Positions 24,869 to 38,082 are shown, counted from the first letter of the stretch. The stretch is 64,000 nt of DNA from Otis tarda (GCA_026413225.1 CM048553.1:48834001-48898000); one strand, 5' to 3'. Notes: generated by a model from the sequence alone, not told the origin. Translations and numbers: made by a program.

Positions 24869-25466
24869 TGTTGTGGTTTAACCCCAGTCAGCAATCGAGT
24901 ACCACACAGCCCTCACTCACCCTCCCCCTCCCCAGCATGATGGCGGAGAGAATTGGGAAGAAAGCAAAACTCATGGGTCGAGATGAAGACAATTTACTAA
25001 GATAGCAAAGGAAGATGACAATAATAATAAAATATAAGGATGATAAAATATACAAAATGAACGATGCACAATTTCTCACCACCCAATAACCCACTGACCA
25101 ATACAGCCCATCTCTAGCAGTGATCACGGAAAGAAACTGAAAGTGATCTCGGAACGATCCCAAGCAGCAAGAGAAAGAGAGAGTTGCCCACTGGCCAACT
25201 TGCACTTACATACTGAGCATGATGTCTATGGTATGGAATACTTCCTTTGGCCAGTTTTTGTCAACTGTATTGGCTATACCCCTCCCAGCTTCTTGCACCT
25301 GCATATTAGCAAAACCTGGGAAGCTGAAAAAAGTCCTTGGTCTCTTTAGACTACTAACATCATCAGTGTATTAGCAGCATTCTTCACATACCAGATCCTA
25401 TACTAAATCCAAAATACAGCATCTACTGTGAAGAAAATTAGTTCCATCCCAGTTGAAACCAGGACA
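24869..25466 (-). mobile_element. Solo LTR of an avian ERVL-type endogenous retrovirus
   Basis: A 598-bp unit starts TGTTGTGGTTTAACCCC and ends AACCAGGACA, so it has the TG...CA ends of LTRs. It is bounded by a perfect 5-bp target duplication, CAGGC, at 24864-24868 and 25467-25471; 5 bp fits ERVL/class III elements. Internal landmarks remembered from this common bird LTR family are the CACCACACAGCC block, the AAAACTCATGGGTCGAGAT block, an ATAATAATAAAAT run and the GGTATGGAATAC block. Minus orientation is inferred because a decayed TATA-like box reads in that direction. No internal retroviral gene is present, so the copy is a recombination product. It is antisense-free with respect to MYRIP under this orientation. 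Confidence 0.88.
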
Positions 25467-25471
25467 CAGGC
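25467..25471. repeat. Target-site duplication, right copy
   Basis: CAGGC directly follows the CA end of the LTR, matching 24864-24868. Confidence 0.85.
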
Positions 25472-27079
25472 TGTCCAGCTTTCAGTTGAAAGTTGCACTT
25501 GAGTTCCCTGACTGCTTGGTCTTGAGCACCACCTGTGTTTTTTCTTAAAGACTACTGGAAACAAGTTTTGAAAAATCTCTCTTTTATTACACGGTGGTGC
25601 TTAAGATTTTCAGCTTTCCCAGTGATTATGTACACAGGTGGATCCTCTACAGTGACGATTATTTTCCAAATGCCAACCTCCTTGGAACAAGTTCAATCTT
25701 TAAGAGGCATGTTCTTTTCTTACTCTTGGATCCTTAAAGGTGGGAAGTACTCAGAGGCTCCGTGTTAAGTACAGTGGGTGTTACAGACTCAAGCACAAGT
25801 CCCTTACTTTGGAGGTTGAACAGAAGAAAAGCAAAATCTTTTTGCAAGTCTGTTCAGCAGGGTGCCTGCTCAACATTTAATAATGGAGAAAGGGGATATT
25901 TTTGTCAGCCCTTGGAAGAAAATATGTCATGGCTGTTCCAAAAACTAATGTCCAGATGCATACCAATTCATTTTCTGGATCTGTGCTACCTGATTAGTAC
26001 CCAATTTCTGTTGATTTCCACTACAGTCCATGGAGAGAGACAGGCATCTCCAGAGCAACCTGCTCCACCTATAGCATTAACTGCCTTCTGGAAATGTTCT
26101 TCTCTCCTTCCTGACTGTTAAGGGAAAACTTTGAATAATTAGGCACTTCATTCAGTACTTTAGCCTAATGCATAAAGTAAGGTGGAATTAGGTGGTTTTA
26201 AAAGTGATTAATTCTTTGAAATGGAGCATAATCATGACAAAACCACCCAAAAGCAGGCTATAAAGAACGCAGCCTAGGACCCAGAAGTGGTAGGCTCATT
26301 GCAGCGGGTCTAAGAGGATGACTTGGAGCAATTCTCAGATAGGAAATTATTCCTGTTTGCCTTTAGCTCTCCTAGCATGACAGGACCAGACACTGCTGAA
26401 GAGACTAAAAGCTGTGTTCTCTCTACCATTCATTTGGAAATACATAAACAGGAGATTTGCTTTGCACGGCTACTCTCTCTGTAGTCACAGAAGCAGTATT
26501 TATGGATGGACCAATTACCTCCCGTTCTCACAGGAAATGTTAACTCTGACAACGCCTTCACAAACCCTACCCACCAAACTGCTCTGAATGGGTTGACACA
26601 TCATGTTCATAGTGTCCGCCCTCATCTCTCATGCAGTAAACCATGCTGTAGTATCTAGCACTTTCACAGCTTTCTGAACAATTTTTGTCTGCAGTTATCT
26701 GTGAATTGATTACACAACTAAATTATTGCTTTATAGCTCACCTGTGCACTACCAGGATGCAGAAAGCCCTTTTGGAAAATCAGGATTTGAAAGTACATGA
26801 TTAGCTATAATAGAAGTGGAACCACAGGCTTATGTTGAAATTTATTATTTTCCCAAACAATCAGCTTTTGCAGAATAAAAGCCTTTTCTGATACATGAAC
26901 TTCACAAATGTTTAGAATAAGATCTAGAACAAGATTTCAAATAATTGTGCTTCCGCTTCAGTTTTACAATATGTTATAATATGCTTTTACGTGCATTTAG
27001 AAGACTGGTGTCATTTCACCTTTTTAATTAAAAATTTTTATTTATCATAATGATGCTTCCTCAAATTGTAACAAGAGAT

Positions 27080-27165
27080 TTTTTTCAGACATATTCTGTG
27101 TGTCATTCAACAATTCATTACAACCCCTGCCCAACAATCTGGTAATGAAAAATACTCACGTATCG
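27080..27165. repeat. Diverged direct repeat, copy A
   Basis: The segment from TTTTTCAGACATATTCTG through CAACCCCTGCCCAACAATC to AAAAATACTCAC recurs at about 28438-28520 with roughly 85% identity by eye. Flanks on both sides do not match. The family was not recognised. Confidence 0.75.
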
Positions 27166-28269
27166 CTAAACCACTCCAAAAAAATCTGAAAGTTGTTGTT
27201 GAATCAATTAGTTCATCAGTTTGTACAATCATAATTTATGGGATTTACAGGATAGAAAACCTAGGTAAACTGTGCACTAGTATTTTAGGAGACTACAGTT
27301 TAGTACAGATATGTCTCATTAAATCTGAGCTATTTACAGTTAGGTATCTAGTCTAAGTTAATTACTAGAATCCCTCTATACTTGAGTTACCTCAATTTAT
27401 TTAATAGGTACCTCCAAAAACCTACTCTAATTTACCAAAACATGTCATTTAGGGTTGCAAGTCTTGCTGGTGAGCTCTGACAGTCCTGCAACAGGGGTGT
27501 GGGCTTCCTCTAGCAGTGTCTAGGCAGGAAAAGTACGGTTTACCTTGGGCTTGGGTCTGCAAGGGAGAGAAGATAATCCCATTCTATCCAGACATTTGAG
27601 CAGACCAAGCTTGTAGAGTCAAAAGTTTGCTGGTCTTGTTTAAATAAGCTGACAAATATGTGTATAAAATCTAGTGGAGCAGTGAGGGAGACTGGCAGTC
27701 CAGAGGGGCAGGTTTTCCCATGTTTCCACTTCACCACTGTACTGTGAAGTACTGACAAACTTCATCGTGCAGCGAGACATGCGTGATTTCCCTGGGGGCT
27801 TCTCACATAGACTTGCTCAGCTCTAACTGCTTAGCAGCTATATTGGAGTAGCAATACACACATACCCCCATGGAAATCACCACCAGTTAATGTAAAGAAT
27901 CCATACTGACAACAGCAGGATCACAACTCCTCTTGATCCTGAAAAATTACCTGCCTTTCTAGGATCACACATGGCAGTACCTTTCCGGTTGTCTCTACTG
28001 CTCGTTGAAATCCTGTAGAGCCCTCCACTTGACTTCCCATGCATTTTGGAGGAAGACCTGGCAGGACAATATTGCTAAATTGACCAGCTTCAGCAGGATA
28101 AAAAAAAATTGAGGATGTAGTTTTATGAAACAAGGAGAGCTCATGTAGCAACCTAGGACTGCTGAAATAGTCATCCTGCAGCTTCCTGTTATCTACCTGA
28201 TTGTGACGAGTTGCATAGCCTCAGCAAAGTGTGCTAGGGCTGACAAAGGAGAGATACTGGACCATGCTG

Positions 28270-28311
28270 GAGGCAGGTGGAGGGAAGGCAGGAAGGCAGA
28301 CAGGAAGGAGG
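28270..28311. repeat. GGAA/GGCA purine-rich microsatellite
   Basis: Imperfect repeats of GGAAGGCAG-type units on the plus strand. Confidence 0.7.
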
Positions 28312-28437
28312 TATTCCTCTTCTGACAGCAGCAAGCTGCTATGTTACCTATGTCACACGTCACACTTAGCAAAAAGTTACCAATTCTAGCTTATGCTTTA
28401 ACACATTAAAGAATTTTCCTAACTCATTGGCTGGGAA

Positions 28438-28520
28438 ACTTTTTCAGACATATCCTGCATGTCATTCAAGAACTCTTTACAACCCCTGCCCAGCAACCTA
28501 TTAATAAAAAATACTCACAT
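28438..28520. repeat. Diverged direct repeat, copy B
   Basis: Second copy of the 27080 segment, sharing CAACCCCTGCCCA and AAAAATACTCAC. Just after it, AAAATACTCACAT recurs once more (about 28535-28548). Confidence 0.75.
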
Positions 28521-29019
28521 ATTATATTACATACAAAATACTCACATAAAATGTTTTGCTACATTTTTCTTTAACTTTTTGCTACGTTTGCCAGCACAGG
28601 TGAAAGTCATGAGCTGCCTTGGCATACCTAGGGTCTTAGTCCACATTAGCTAAGTTTGTGTTACGAAAACACATCCCTTCTTGGGGGAGGACTCACCTTG
28701 AGAGTACTGATTTTCTTACAGCTGGATTCATGTATGTCTATTATCCATCTTTCTGCTTTTCAATCTCCTTACAATGAGCAGGTGGAGTATTTACATTTCC
28801 AAGAGCTGTTAGTTCCTACTTACATGCAGAGATAATGATATCCTATAATGCTATGCTTTGTGGTGTCTGTTACTGGTAGGCTGCTTGGCTTGTGTGTTGA
28901 GCTTTTCAGATGGTGGCAGTGAATTATTTGAGAGGAGATGTTACCTCTTTCATGGATTAACACATTAAAAATGCATTAGAAGTCATGATAACAATAAAAA
29001 AAATACATTGAAAGGTACT

Positions 29020-29036
29020 ATTATTATTATTAATTT
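29020..29036. repeat. (TTA)n microsatellite
   Basis: Short run of TTA units, read directly. Confidence 0.7.
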
Positions 29037-29844
29037 AATAGATGCTATCGTAAACTTCATTATTCTGTACTGTTCACATTTTGGCTCTATCTGGTAAGTT
29101 TAATGACATATTTTTGTTTGTATACATCATTGTGTAAACTCCCATTTGCATCCTTGAGCAACATGTAATACTAACATCTGCAAAAAAGAATAAAGCACTA
29201 CCACTTTATACGAAAACAGAGTTTCAGTGAGGGCCTGGCAGGCTAACACAGCCACAAACCTGGTCTCACTGAAGGAAAATCAAGTGTTTCTAATGCAAGC
29301 ATAGGTCCTTTAGCAGACAATGAACAATGAAATAACACCTTTCCTCATACACGCTGTCCAAATCCTTGCATGCAAATGGCTGATAACTCAACCCTAGCAA
29401 ACAAACAAAAAAAAAGCCCCAAAATTAAGTAAGCAAATAAAGTACTGGCTTGGAGGCTCCACAACCAAATCCATGTTATACTATAAACTCTTGAGAGAAA
29501 GCTCCATTCAGATAAGAAACAAAAAATCAGAAACGACAGGAGAAGACAGGAATTGTGAGGTTTGCAGGCAGTTTCTCAGCGAGAGCCCAGGGCAGCTATT
29601 TTCAATAAATACATCCTAAGCGCCATCCCGTGGGGACTGGCAGCCCGACAGTGCTCACCCCGTACCTGGCTGCAGGGCCAGAGGGCTGTCATTAACTGGT
29701 GGCGTCTTCTAATCAAAGCAGCAAACTCATAATGAGGGCGATTCCTCCACTTGAAGCAATTAAGCCACTCCACTTCCCCTCAGAAATACAAGAATTGCAG
29801 CTACACTAAGCAACATCTCCTCTCAAAGAGATAATGAAAGCCAA

Positions 29845-29890
29845 TATATTATTATTAATAATATCAATTATTAATATTATTAATGATAAT
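29845..29890. repeat. AT-rich ATT/TAA low-complexity tract
   Basis: Alternating ATT and TAA units with local inverted symmetry. Confidence 0.75.
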
Positions 29891-31599
29891 GAAAGCAGAC
29901 AGAGATTGGTGGTTTGAGCGGCAATTTCTTGTAAAAAGCTACAATTTGAAAAATAATTATCATTAAAAGCAAGGTTGCCCTTCCCAGTTCAGGCTCCCCA
30001 GGAATATAACTCCTCTGTGTTACACAGGCAATTGGGTTGTTAGAAATTTATTACAGTAGGACACCAGTTTTATCAGGACGGTTTGTATGCCCCTCTGTAC
30101 TTGCTTCACAACCATGTTTACAGCATTTCTACAAGTAATGCAGTGAGGCAGGTTGTTCTTTTACCTATCATGGCTAAAAATCTCCCCAAATACAGTACAT
30201 CTTGATACTTGTTTTCAGGTTTCCCTTTTTAAGTCACTCCAGACTTTATACAATGATTCTCTCTCAGTCACAAAGTCAGCATTCCAGTGTTGAGTCTGAA
30301 ATCGGTTTTAAAAAACTGCCACAGTACTATCTTAATCTAGATACTGGCTCTTGATTTAAAAATATCTAATTTTTAATAGAAAATCAGTTGTGAGTTACGA
30401 AATGACTGCAATTATTCCAGAATGTTACTGCTTACAGTTCTCCAGATTTGGAGCAGAGAGAGGAAAGGGTCTGTTTTCATTTCACTGTGAGGCTCGAGGA
30501 GCAGCAAACAAGAAAACGACCTGCACTATTTGAAAACTACAAAAGAAAGTAGGGACTTTTAGACTGCTAAACTGAAATTCGGTTCTATAATGCTGATGAA
30601 AACATAATGGTTAAACAAATTATCATGTTATTATTACAATGCAGTAAAATAAGGTTATTTTTTATTAGAATGCAATAAAATCAGGAAAAAGTATGTTTCT
30701 TCATTGCAGTTTACATAGTCAGTTGTTTGGCGTCTAATGCCAGATGCAACACGATTTATAACAACATGTTGTATGGTTTCTGTAAATTCTGTATAACCTC
30801 AGCACCTCCAAATCTGTGACTCATTTAAGATCCCACAATGACGCTTCCTTAACTTTACACTGCATGCAGTTCTCCATGCACTACCATTCTGTACAAACTA
30901 TTTACATGTGGGGTTCTCTCTGCTGCAGCCTCAACGATTTTACCAAGATCAATACATTACTTTGGGGATTACATGAAACCCTGACATCCCTTTGATCTCA
31001 TTTTTCTAAGCAATATAAATTATGTCTGGCTAATTTATTTTCATGCCTCAAATCATATTCCTTATGCTTATGATAATTTAAATTGCTTCCTAGAATTGTT
31101 CAACCGTTCAACAACCTTGCTATGAATTGTAGGAGCCAGTCCGTTCCTGCTCCAGCAGTGCTTCTTGTCCGAATGTGGGCACCAGCTGTCAAATCAGCCA
31201 TCAGGTTGTGTGTGTACCCAGTCACACACGAAATGTATGCAAATCCACCCATACATAAACTTCCCAGTCAGAATTTCATTGCTTTGAAAACAGTAGTGTG
31301 ATGTGGAGGCAGTGTGCCTTTGCCTGCCCCACCATGGCTGAGGGGGCAGAAAAGCCGGAACAGTCTCTTTTAGCCTAAAGGGTACAAGGAAGGGGAGAAC
31401 GGGTCAGAATCCAGAATCCCAAACCTTGCATTTTGAACACAATAGAGAGGTATATGCAACTCACAAGGAGTTGGAAAGAACAATCCTTTTCTTCACCAGC
31501 TTGTACTTTGAACCACACACTAAGCTGCTGAAGGATGCCATCACATATGCCTGGAAGCACTCTGCCTTTCTGAGCTCCACTGGACAAACATGGGGGAGG

Positions 31600-31824
31600 G
31601 TTTAGATTGCCTACTAGGAAAAATTTCTTCACTGAAAGGGTTGGCATACATTGCAACAGGCTGCCCAAGGAAGTGGCTGAGTCACCATCCCTGGAGGTAT
31701 TTAAAAGATGTGTAGATGTGGCACTTAGGGACATGGTTTAGTGGTGGACCTGGCAGTACTAGGTTTAAGGTTGGACTCGATGATTTTAAGGGTCTTTTCC
31801 AACCTAAATCATTCTATGATTCTA
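31600..31824 (+). mobile_element. CR1 LINE 3' end, about 225 bp
   Basis: The plus strand reads through the CR1 3' UTR: TTTCTTCACTGAAAGGGTTG, CAGGCTGCCCAAGGAAGTGG, CACCATCCCTGGAGGTATTT, GTTGGACTCGATGATTTTAA and the tail attctatgattct. It is strongly 5'-truncated, non-coding, and antisense to MYRIP. Confidence 0.93.
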
Positions 31825-33317
31825 GTCTCCTGGACCTTACCCGTGAGCTCCTATCTTCTATACTCTGCAGAGCAGCAGTAACTAGAAAGCCACAATATGA
31901 ACACAGACACACACAGAATGTGCACAAATACGCAATGCCACGAAGGGAAATTCAGAAGTCTGTGTACAAAACACGGTCTTTGTGCAGTCCCTGGAAAGTC
32001 CTGTAATTCTGCCTGATGTTCTAAGAAGTCATTAATGGCCACTGATGTGGTGTTAGAACACATTACCATACATAACTCCCCTTCAACAACTCTAGATTGT
32101 AAATGTATGAGGACGTGAGTATAAATGAATCAGTACAAAACATCCACACCTGTCTCCTAAAAGCAAATGGAATAGACACAGCACTAACAATAGTTTATCC
32201 AGCATTAAAAACCTGCTGAAGTCCTAGAATCCTAATCTTGACTTATGATCAGCTGTACTGATGTCTTTCTATGGGAAATACAGCAGCACAAGCAAAGACA
32301 AACAATTCCAGGCATTCTAAAATTGCTCATAGGGCTTTAAAGACTGGATCAGGCTGCTTGTAGTCAGAGGCACAGGGAGAAGACACCACTTAGCTCCTTG
32401 CTTCAGGCTTACCATTACTCTACTGCAGCAAGGATGCAGCTAGAGGATTTGAGAGGGGTAGGACATGGGAAACGGAACCGGACAAGGGGTCGGTATTCTC
32501 CTCACCCAGCTGGGTAATTACTTAGAAGTGTGCTTGTACTGCTAAAAACGTTTTGGGAGACAATTGGATCCCTTACATAATATCAGTTCCAGGCCTGGAC
32601 GAACTCCAGAAAGACTTCTTTGCTTTCTGGTTATCTCATCCTTGTTTAAAAGAAATGTTTGGGAAGTGCTTTGCTGTCTTCAAGTTGTACGATCAGTTGT
32701 ATTCCAAGTTTGAGCTGTTACATTCTGTTTGTTTTCATTCTTTTTTTTAACCAAGTGACAAATTATTTAAATGGAAGTAGTTTGTAAACATGTTAGCACA
32801 CCAGAACTCATAATGAAATGGTCTATTAAAAGCAGGCATCACTTGGACCACATGTCAAAACCAGCCCTTTCTGAATTTCTGCTGCTTATTAGCTTTATCC
32901 CTTATCAGGACATTTGCAAACAGCACACAGGAGATTCCCAGGCATATGAATTATTTCTTATTCCAAGAACAACGGAGGTAGAAAACCCCAAACAAACAAC
33001 ACAACAGAACAGGTGATAAGTCAACATTTGCTAGCTGTTGGCAAATCCTGACTATTTTTTTAAGAGCACTGTATTCTACAGCATTAACAATGTCATTGAT
33101 CAGATGGAAGTGGCGCATTTGAGAAAGAGGCAAAGCCTGTTCATGGTATATGTAACACTTTATCTTCGCTTCTTCTCAGTTATGAGGCACGGGGAGAATA
33201 AAGCTTGCAAGAACACTCCACCTCCCACTCACGACTCACATGTTATTGCAGGTATAGCTTAATTAGTTTTGCCTAGCTCTTTCTGAGATTGCATTTGGTA
33301 AGCTCAAACACAATTAC

Positions 33318-33958
33318 CTGACTTAAATTGGGTTTTGTGCCATTTTTTCCTTCACATAATTCTTCAGAAATTGCTTTGTTCTTTCTCCACCTTCTTGATC
33401 TCTTTTCTAAATCATAAAGGACTTCTTCAGTCTCACTGCTGTCTGAATACCCCAAGCTGGTTGCCTGCGGATTGAAATTTACATCCAGTTCTCCATGGAA
33501 ATGTTTTTTTTCCACTCTGGGCATATGACTTTGAGTTCTGCTTTGTAACCAGAGAAGTTTGCTAGGTCCTTTAGCTTCCTGGGAAGAGTTTACTGAAGAT
33601 GTTTCAGAATCAGAGAATAGTGTCTCAGTATTGGTGTATAACCCAGAGGAAGGGGAAGTCACTACCTGGTACTGGTCATTGCCATAAACCCATTCAGTAC
33701 CATACTGGGAATTGGTGTAATAGAAGTCGTCTGGTAATTGCCGAGGTCTCCGACGCAGCTTGTTCAAGGCCACATTCCAGTCGTAGTCATCCTCGCTGTC
33801 TGAGCCCATCTCATCATAGGCAGACACAATGCTGGATTCATTCTCCAGTGCTTCAAATACTTGACTCTTTGGTTTGGCGAGCATTCGAGGACGAGGCAAA
33901 GTGACATTCTGCAAAGCTACCCAGTTTCCATCAGTGCTTTGGAAAACAGAAGGCGGAT
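33318..33958 (-). CDS. MYRIP: MYRIP large central exon (myosin-binding region), window exon 7
   Basis: This 641-nt exon (2 nt plus 213 codons) is the largest in the gene and covers the core of the myosin VIIa/Va-binding region. Conserved landmarks in order are TDGNWVALQ, MLAKPKSQVFEALE, SIVSAYDEMGSDSEDDYDW, FSDSETSSVNSSQE, HGELDVNFNPQATS, YSDSSETEE and a basic RRWRKNK cluster. It ends NLSQ. The acceptor is ttttgtag|AT and the donor GTCAG|gtaatt. It is low in hydrophobic residues and rich in Ser/Asp/Glu, as expected for a disordered adaptor. An in-frame TTG near 33914 is an internal Leu, not a start. Confidence 0.97.
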
Positions 33959-36900
33959 CTACAAAAATGAAACAAGAAAAAGTATCGCTACGTGATCACA
34001 GTGTGAAAGGCTCATTTTCCTTGCCAGTTTGCGATCAACTGGCCATAAATTGGAGGGTTCAACAAAACTAATGAACAAATGCAAGTGTTGCTGCTACATG
34101 AATTCTCTCATGTTGTGAGCCATGCTGCTGTACTCCCTTTAATCAAAAGACACCACTTAAAATCACGTTGATGACTATTTAAAATGCGACAGTACTGGGA
34201 GGACCAGAGCTTTTTTCTAAAAGAATTATTACGAAAGGCTGAGGGAACATCAATACACAGATATGAAAATATCCTGTGTTTTGCAAATGCCTTTGATTCT
34301 CTTTCCTCCTTCTTGAAAAGGAAGGATAGAAAAAGGATCAGAGAAGAGCAACAAAGTTTGCACCAGGTTCTGAATGGCCTCCATTCAAGGAATAATTAGG
34401 TAAGCCAGAGCTCTGCCATCTGGAGGAGAGAAGACTGGGAGTATACATGCTAAAAGAGATGGGGGAATCTCTTCCAACCTAACTACTAGAGGACATCGAG
34501 TGAAACTAGTGAAATCAAGGTTTGAAGGGTACCAGACCTATGGAGCTTCTTGCGTAAGGGTGTTACGGATGCTAGAAATTAATCTGGGATAAAACAGAGA
34601 TTGCTATGGACATGGAAGAGAAATACAATGAGGTTTACTAAATGCAGAAAAACACTTCTAGCTGAAATAGTCATTAAGCTGAAAGTTCTGGAGATTAAGA
34701 GCCTACTCAGAGGCAGCATGAAAAATACTGCTTTCTCCTAATCTTTGCTCTTGCTTATGGTTACTGTCGCTGCTGTTGTATCCTAGACTAAATGCACTTT
34801 TTGTCTGACCCAAGCACTGTTGCTCTTGTATTCTGACACAGAGTATGTTTTACAACTCTCACAGAAAAAAAAAATCCACAAATACGGTCAAAAAGTGTTG
34901 TATAACTCACAGAATTGCATTTCTTCTAAATTTAGACTACATTTCCAATCAAACTTGAAAAGTCTCTTCATGGGAAATGTGAATGTGTGATGACTCTACT
35001 TCTCACAGTTCTTAAATAAATATATAATGCCATGGATTATATAATGCCAGTAATCGCAGCCTACTGAACGAACTTTTCAGCCTTACAGATTCCTTCCATA
35101 GGTTCAAATTTGCCATTTCCAGAAAACTGTAGAAATACTTATAAATTATTAGTTTTCTAAACCTGTAAACATAACGTCACTAATTAAAAATGGGAGAAGT
35201 AAAATCTGGATAGTGTTGTAGATGATACTCAAGCATCTCGCATTACATGATTACAAATACTTGGAACTCAAAAAGATTACTTTTTCCTGGAATTGTTCAT
35301 AAAGAATCTAAGTATACAGTAAAAAGGTGTGCTCAGTTTAAAAAAAAAAGTCTGTGGTGCACTACCACCAACAAAACACCCCACAAAAAAGAAACAATAA
35401 TTAAATGATAATTAAACTTATGAGCTATGCAAGACTTAGAACAGTTTTTGTATTTGTTATTCATTTGAGTCCTTTTGGCTTGTTTTCACTTTCTGAATTT
35501 CAGGCCAATTCAGGGAACTTCAGAAAATACGTCACTGAAGTCATTCTTACTCTTGCTTAAAAAGAAATCAAAATAGTAATAGTTTTTTTTTGTAGCAGTG
35601 ACCAGTTGAGTATATAACTGAAGTCAGGTTTATAGGGACAACTAATAACTCTTTATTGTGACAGCTGATTTTGGAGGAAAAAAGAATACAAGTTATCAAG
35701 CATAAGGAACTTCTGCTTGTTCACTTTTTCCAACTGTGTTCACTACCCTAAGTATAGGATTTTCTTGAGGGAAAGAGGATATTTGATTAAAAACACTGTA
35801 CCTTCAAACTAAGTAAACAGTTCTGCAATACATAGATCTCGAACAGGAACTGAATTCAGCTGCACTACATTACACAAACGTCATGCAGTGGAGTGCCACA
35901 TCATTACACTTTTTTCTCTCCCAAACCATAGCCCCTTATTTTGTTTAGCACCAACATATAAGAAGTGGTCAAACATCCTCAGTTAACTGAAGAAAGGACA
36001 GGATGGTAGTTGACTACATCTTAGTGGGTAAGCAGGGTGGAAAGGAAAGCCACTAAGAACTTTATATTCAGAAAACTGACTCAGTTTTATCCCAGCTTCA
36101 AGTAATGTCAAATGCTCCCTTCCTGATTTTCCAAAACAAAGCCACTTGAAAGAATGGAATTTGCACACAATTCTTTGGGTATACACTATAATTTATCCAT
36201 GTGAAAATTAAAATACATTGAAGAAGTTTTATTATGAAACAACTGGTAAAGGGGGAAAAAAAAAAAAGCACTAATTAATTATTTGGTTCCTGAGTCATCA
36301 TTTACACCAGTGCAAACTGTAATCAAAATGAATTGTGAACTGCTTTATGGGTACATGACTAAAAAGTCCACTGATGTTACCACTCCAAACTCTTGGCTGA
36401 GATTTCTTTTGTTTTCTGTATCCTAATACAGAGACACTTGCTACTGCATAGGTGAGATCATATTTACACAAATTAGCACAATCAGGTATTTACTATAAGC
36501 TCTACAGGCACCACAATTTCATCACAAATATGGTTCTTGGATGAAAAAATGCAGAACAAATCCTCTGAGTAGAGCACCTGAACGGAAACTGGGTCAATTT
36601 GTCATTCTGCTATGGTTAAGCAATTGTTAAGTACTAAATTGCTCAACAGTTGAATTCAATGGGATTGAAGTGGGTTCTTAAACTTAAGCACCCAATTAAC
36701 TGCTTTACTGAAAATAGGCCTTCCACTAAAATGCCCAGGAGAACAACACTTTTGAAAAATGGATGAATGCAGTAATGCATACTTGGCTAAGTCAGATTTT
36801 ACTACTACTTTACTATCACTTTCTTTCTGGGGGAAGATGGGTATTGGCACTCTAATTTTCAGTCTCCCAGGTCATCAACTGGCATTACAGACAAACTAAT

Positions 36901-38082
36901 CAAATTGATGGGCAGCCCCCATCCCTGGTCCCCAGCACACCCAAACACATCTTTTGGCTGCTTCTGCTTGCCAGCGCCTAGTGAGCCAGCTGTGAGAGTT
37001 ACAGCACCAGTAGACTCACCCTACAAAAGCTGAGTTTTCTACTTGTTTAGCTTCATGAACTAATTTGCTACAGGGGTCAGATGGGCTCTACAGCTGCTAC
37101 AAGAGAAGAAGCAGGAACAAGCAGACTCTGTCATGGGAGGACAACAGCAGATATATTAGCTTTGCTTTTCCCCGTCACCTGGAGCCAGGGGCTGCTGCTG
37201 CAGTGAGCAGTTCAGCCTCTCCCCTTGTGCAGCTGTGGGGATGAAAACTAACCAACTCTTCTGCACAGCAGTTGCTTGGTGCTTGTGGCCTCATGAACAC
37301 TACAGCCAGAACAAGAGAGGTAGTGGAAATGGGACCACCCCTAAGAGCAGGAACCACCTTCTTCAATGACATCCTGTACTTATGCCACCTTGAAGTAAGC
37401 AGGAAATTGCATTCTATCCCAGGGTCTTGATTCAGAAATGGGGCTGACTTACGAAGCTGTTCACCATCTCTCATCCATATTCACATCCATATCTACTGCA
37501 TGGAAAGAGAGAGGACAGATCTAGAAGTTTCTCAAACTTGTGTGGAAGCAGCAGTTAGTAGGGCTGCACAGAACATCACATTGGTGAATTCACTGGGGTT
37601 GAAAATAAAGGTGCAAGGGGTAATCCTAAACATGAATTATTTCACTGTTTGGTTCACTATGTAACCTCATGAACAGGTAACTGTGCAACAGAAGGGAAAC
37701 TAGGGGCAGCTGCAAGCTCCTTAACTGGAGAACAAATAACCAGGTGACAAAGCAGGGCCCTTGGGCTCTTGTATCTTAGCAACTCTGAAATGTATCCAAA
37801 TTAGACGCCTAATGCTTCCTAACAGTCCAAAATCAACTCCCCAAAGGCTCAAATTTTCAATTTTGTCTTGGGAAAAAAACAATGGTAAGATAAGCAATGA
37901 CACAGCCTAATGAAATCATGACACTCAGCATCACCAAGTAGACATTTTTACATGTGACCCCCTGCAAGCCCAGAGATAAGCAGAAATTTCCTAGAGAAGG
38001 TCCTTGCTTTAACTTGTATTTATTCCACATGTGTGTGAGAACTAAAAAAAAAAATAGTCATATTCGTACTAGAAATATTTAC
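33959..38082 (-). other. MYRIP: MYRIP intron, 4.1 kb
   Basis: Contains a probable ancient CR1 fragment near 34310-34600 and short A- and T-runs. Nothing else was recognised. Confidence 0.85.
34310..34600 (+). mobile_element. Probable ancient CR1-like fragment
   Basis: Weak but ordered similarity to an old CR1-type 3' region: AAAGGATCAGAGAAGAGCAA, CTGGAGGAGAGAAGACTGGG, GTGAAACTAGTGAAATCAAG, CTTCTTGCGTAAG and TGTTACGGATGCTAGAAATT. It has many gaps and no tail, so it would predate the other copies. It could be another old LINE family. Confidence 0.5.

Larger units (their letters stand above)
24490..33317 (-). other. MYRIP: MYRIP intron, 8.8 kb
   Basis: This intron contains a solo LTR (24869-25466), a diverged repeat pair (27080/28440), purine and TTA microsatellites, and a CR1 3' end (31600-31824). 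A stretch near 29560-29790 is richer in G+C with homeodomain-like TAAT motifs. No further gene was recognised. Confidence 0.85.

Noticed and set aside
24869-25466. Possibility that the ERVL LTR belongs to a longer provirus
   Set aside because: Identical target duplications lie directly on both sides of one LTR, and there is no internal region or second LTR.
31375-31734. 119-codon open frame on minus
   Set aside because: Overlaps the CR1 3' end in antisense and shows no conserved domain.
33599-33904. 101-codon open frame on plus opposite the large MYRIP exon
   Set aside because: It is the antisense shadow of the real coding exon 33318-33958.
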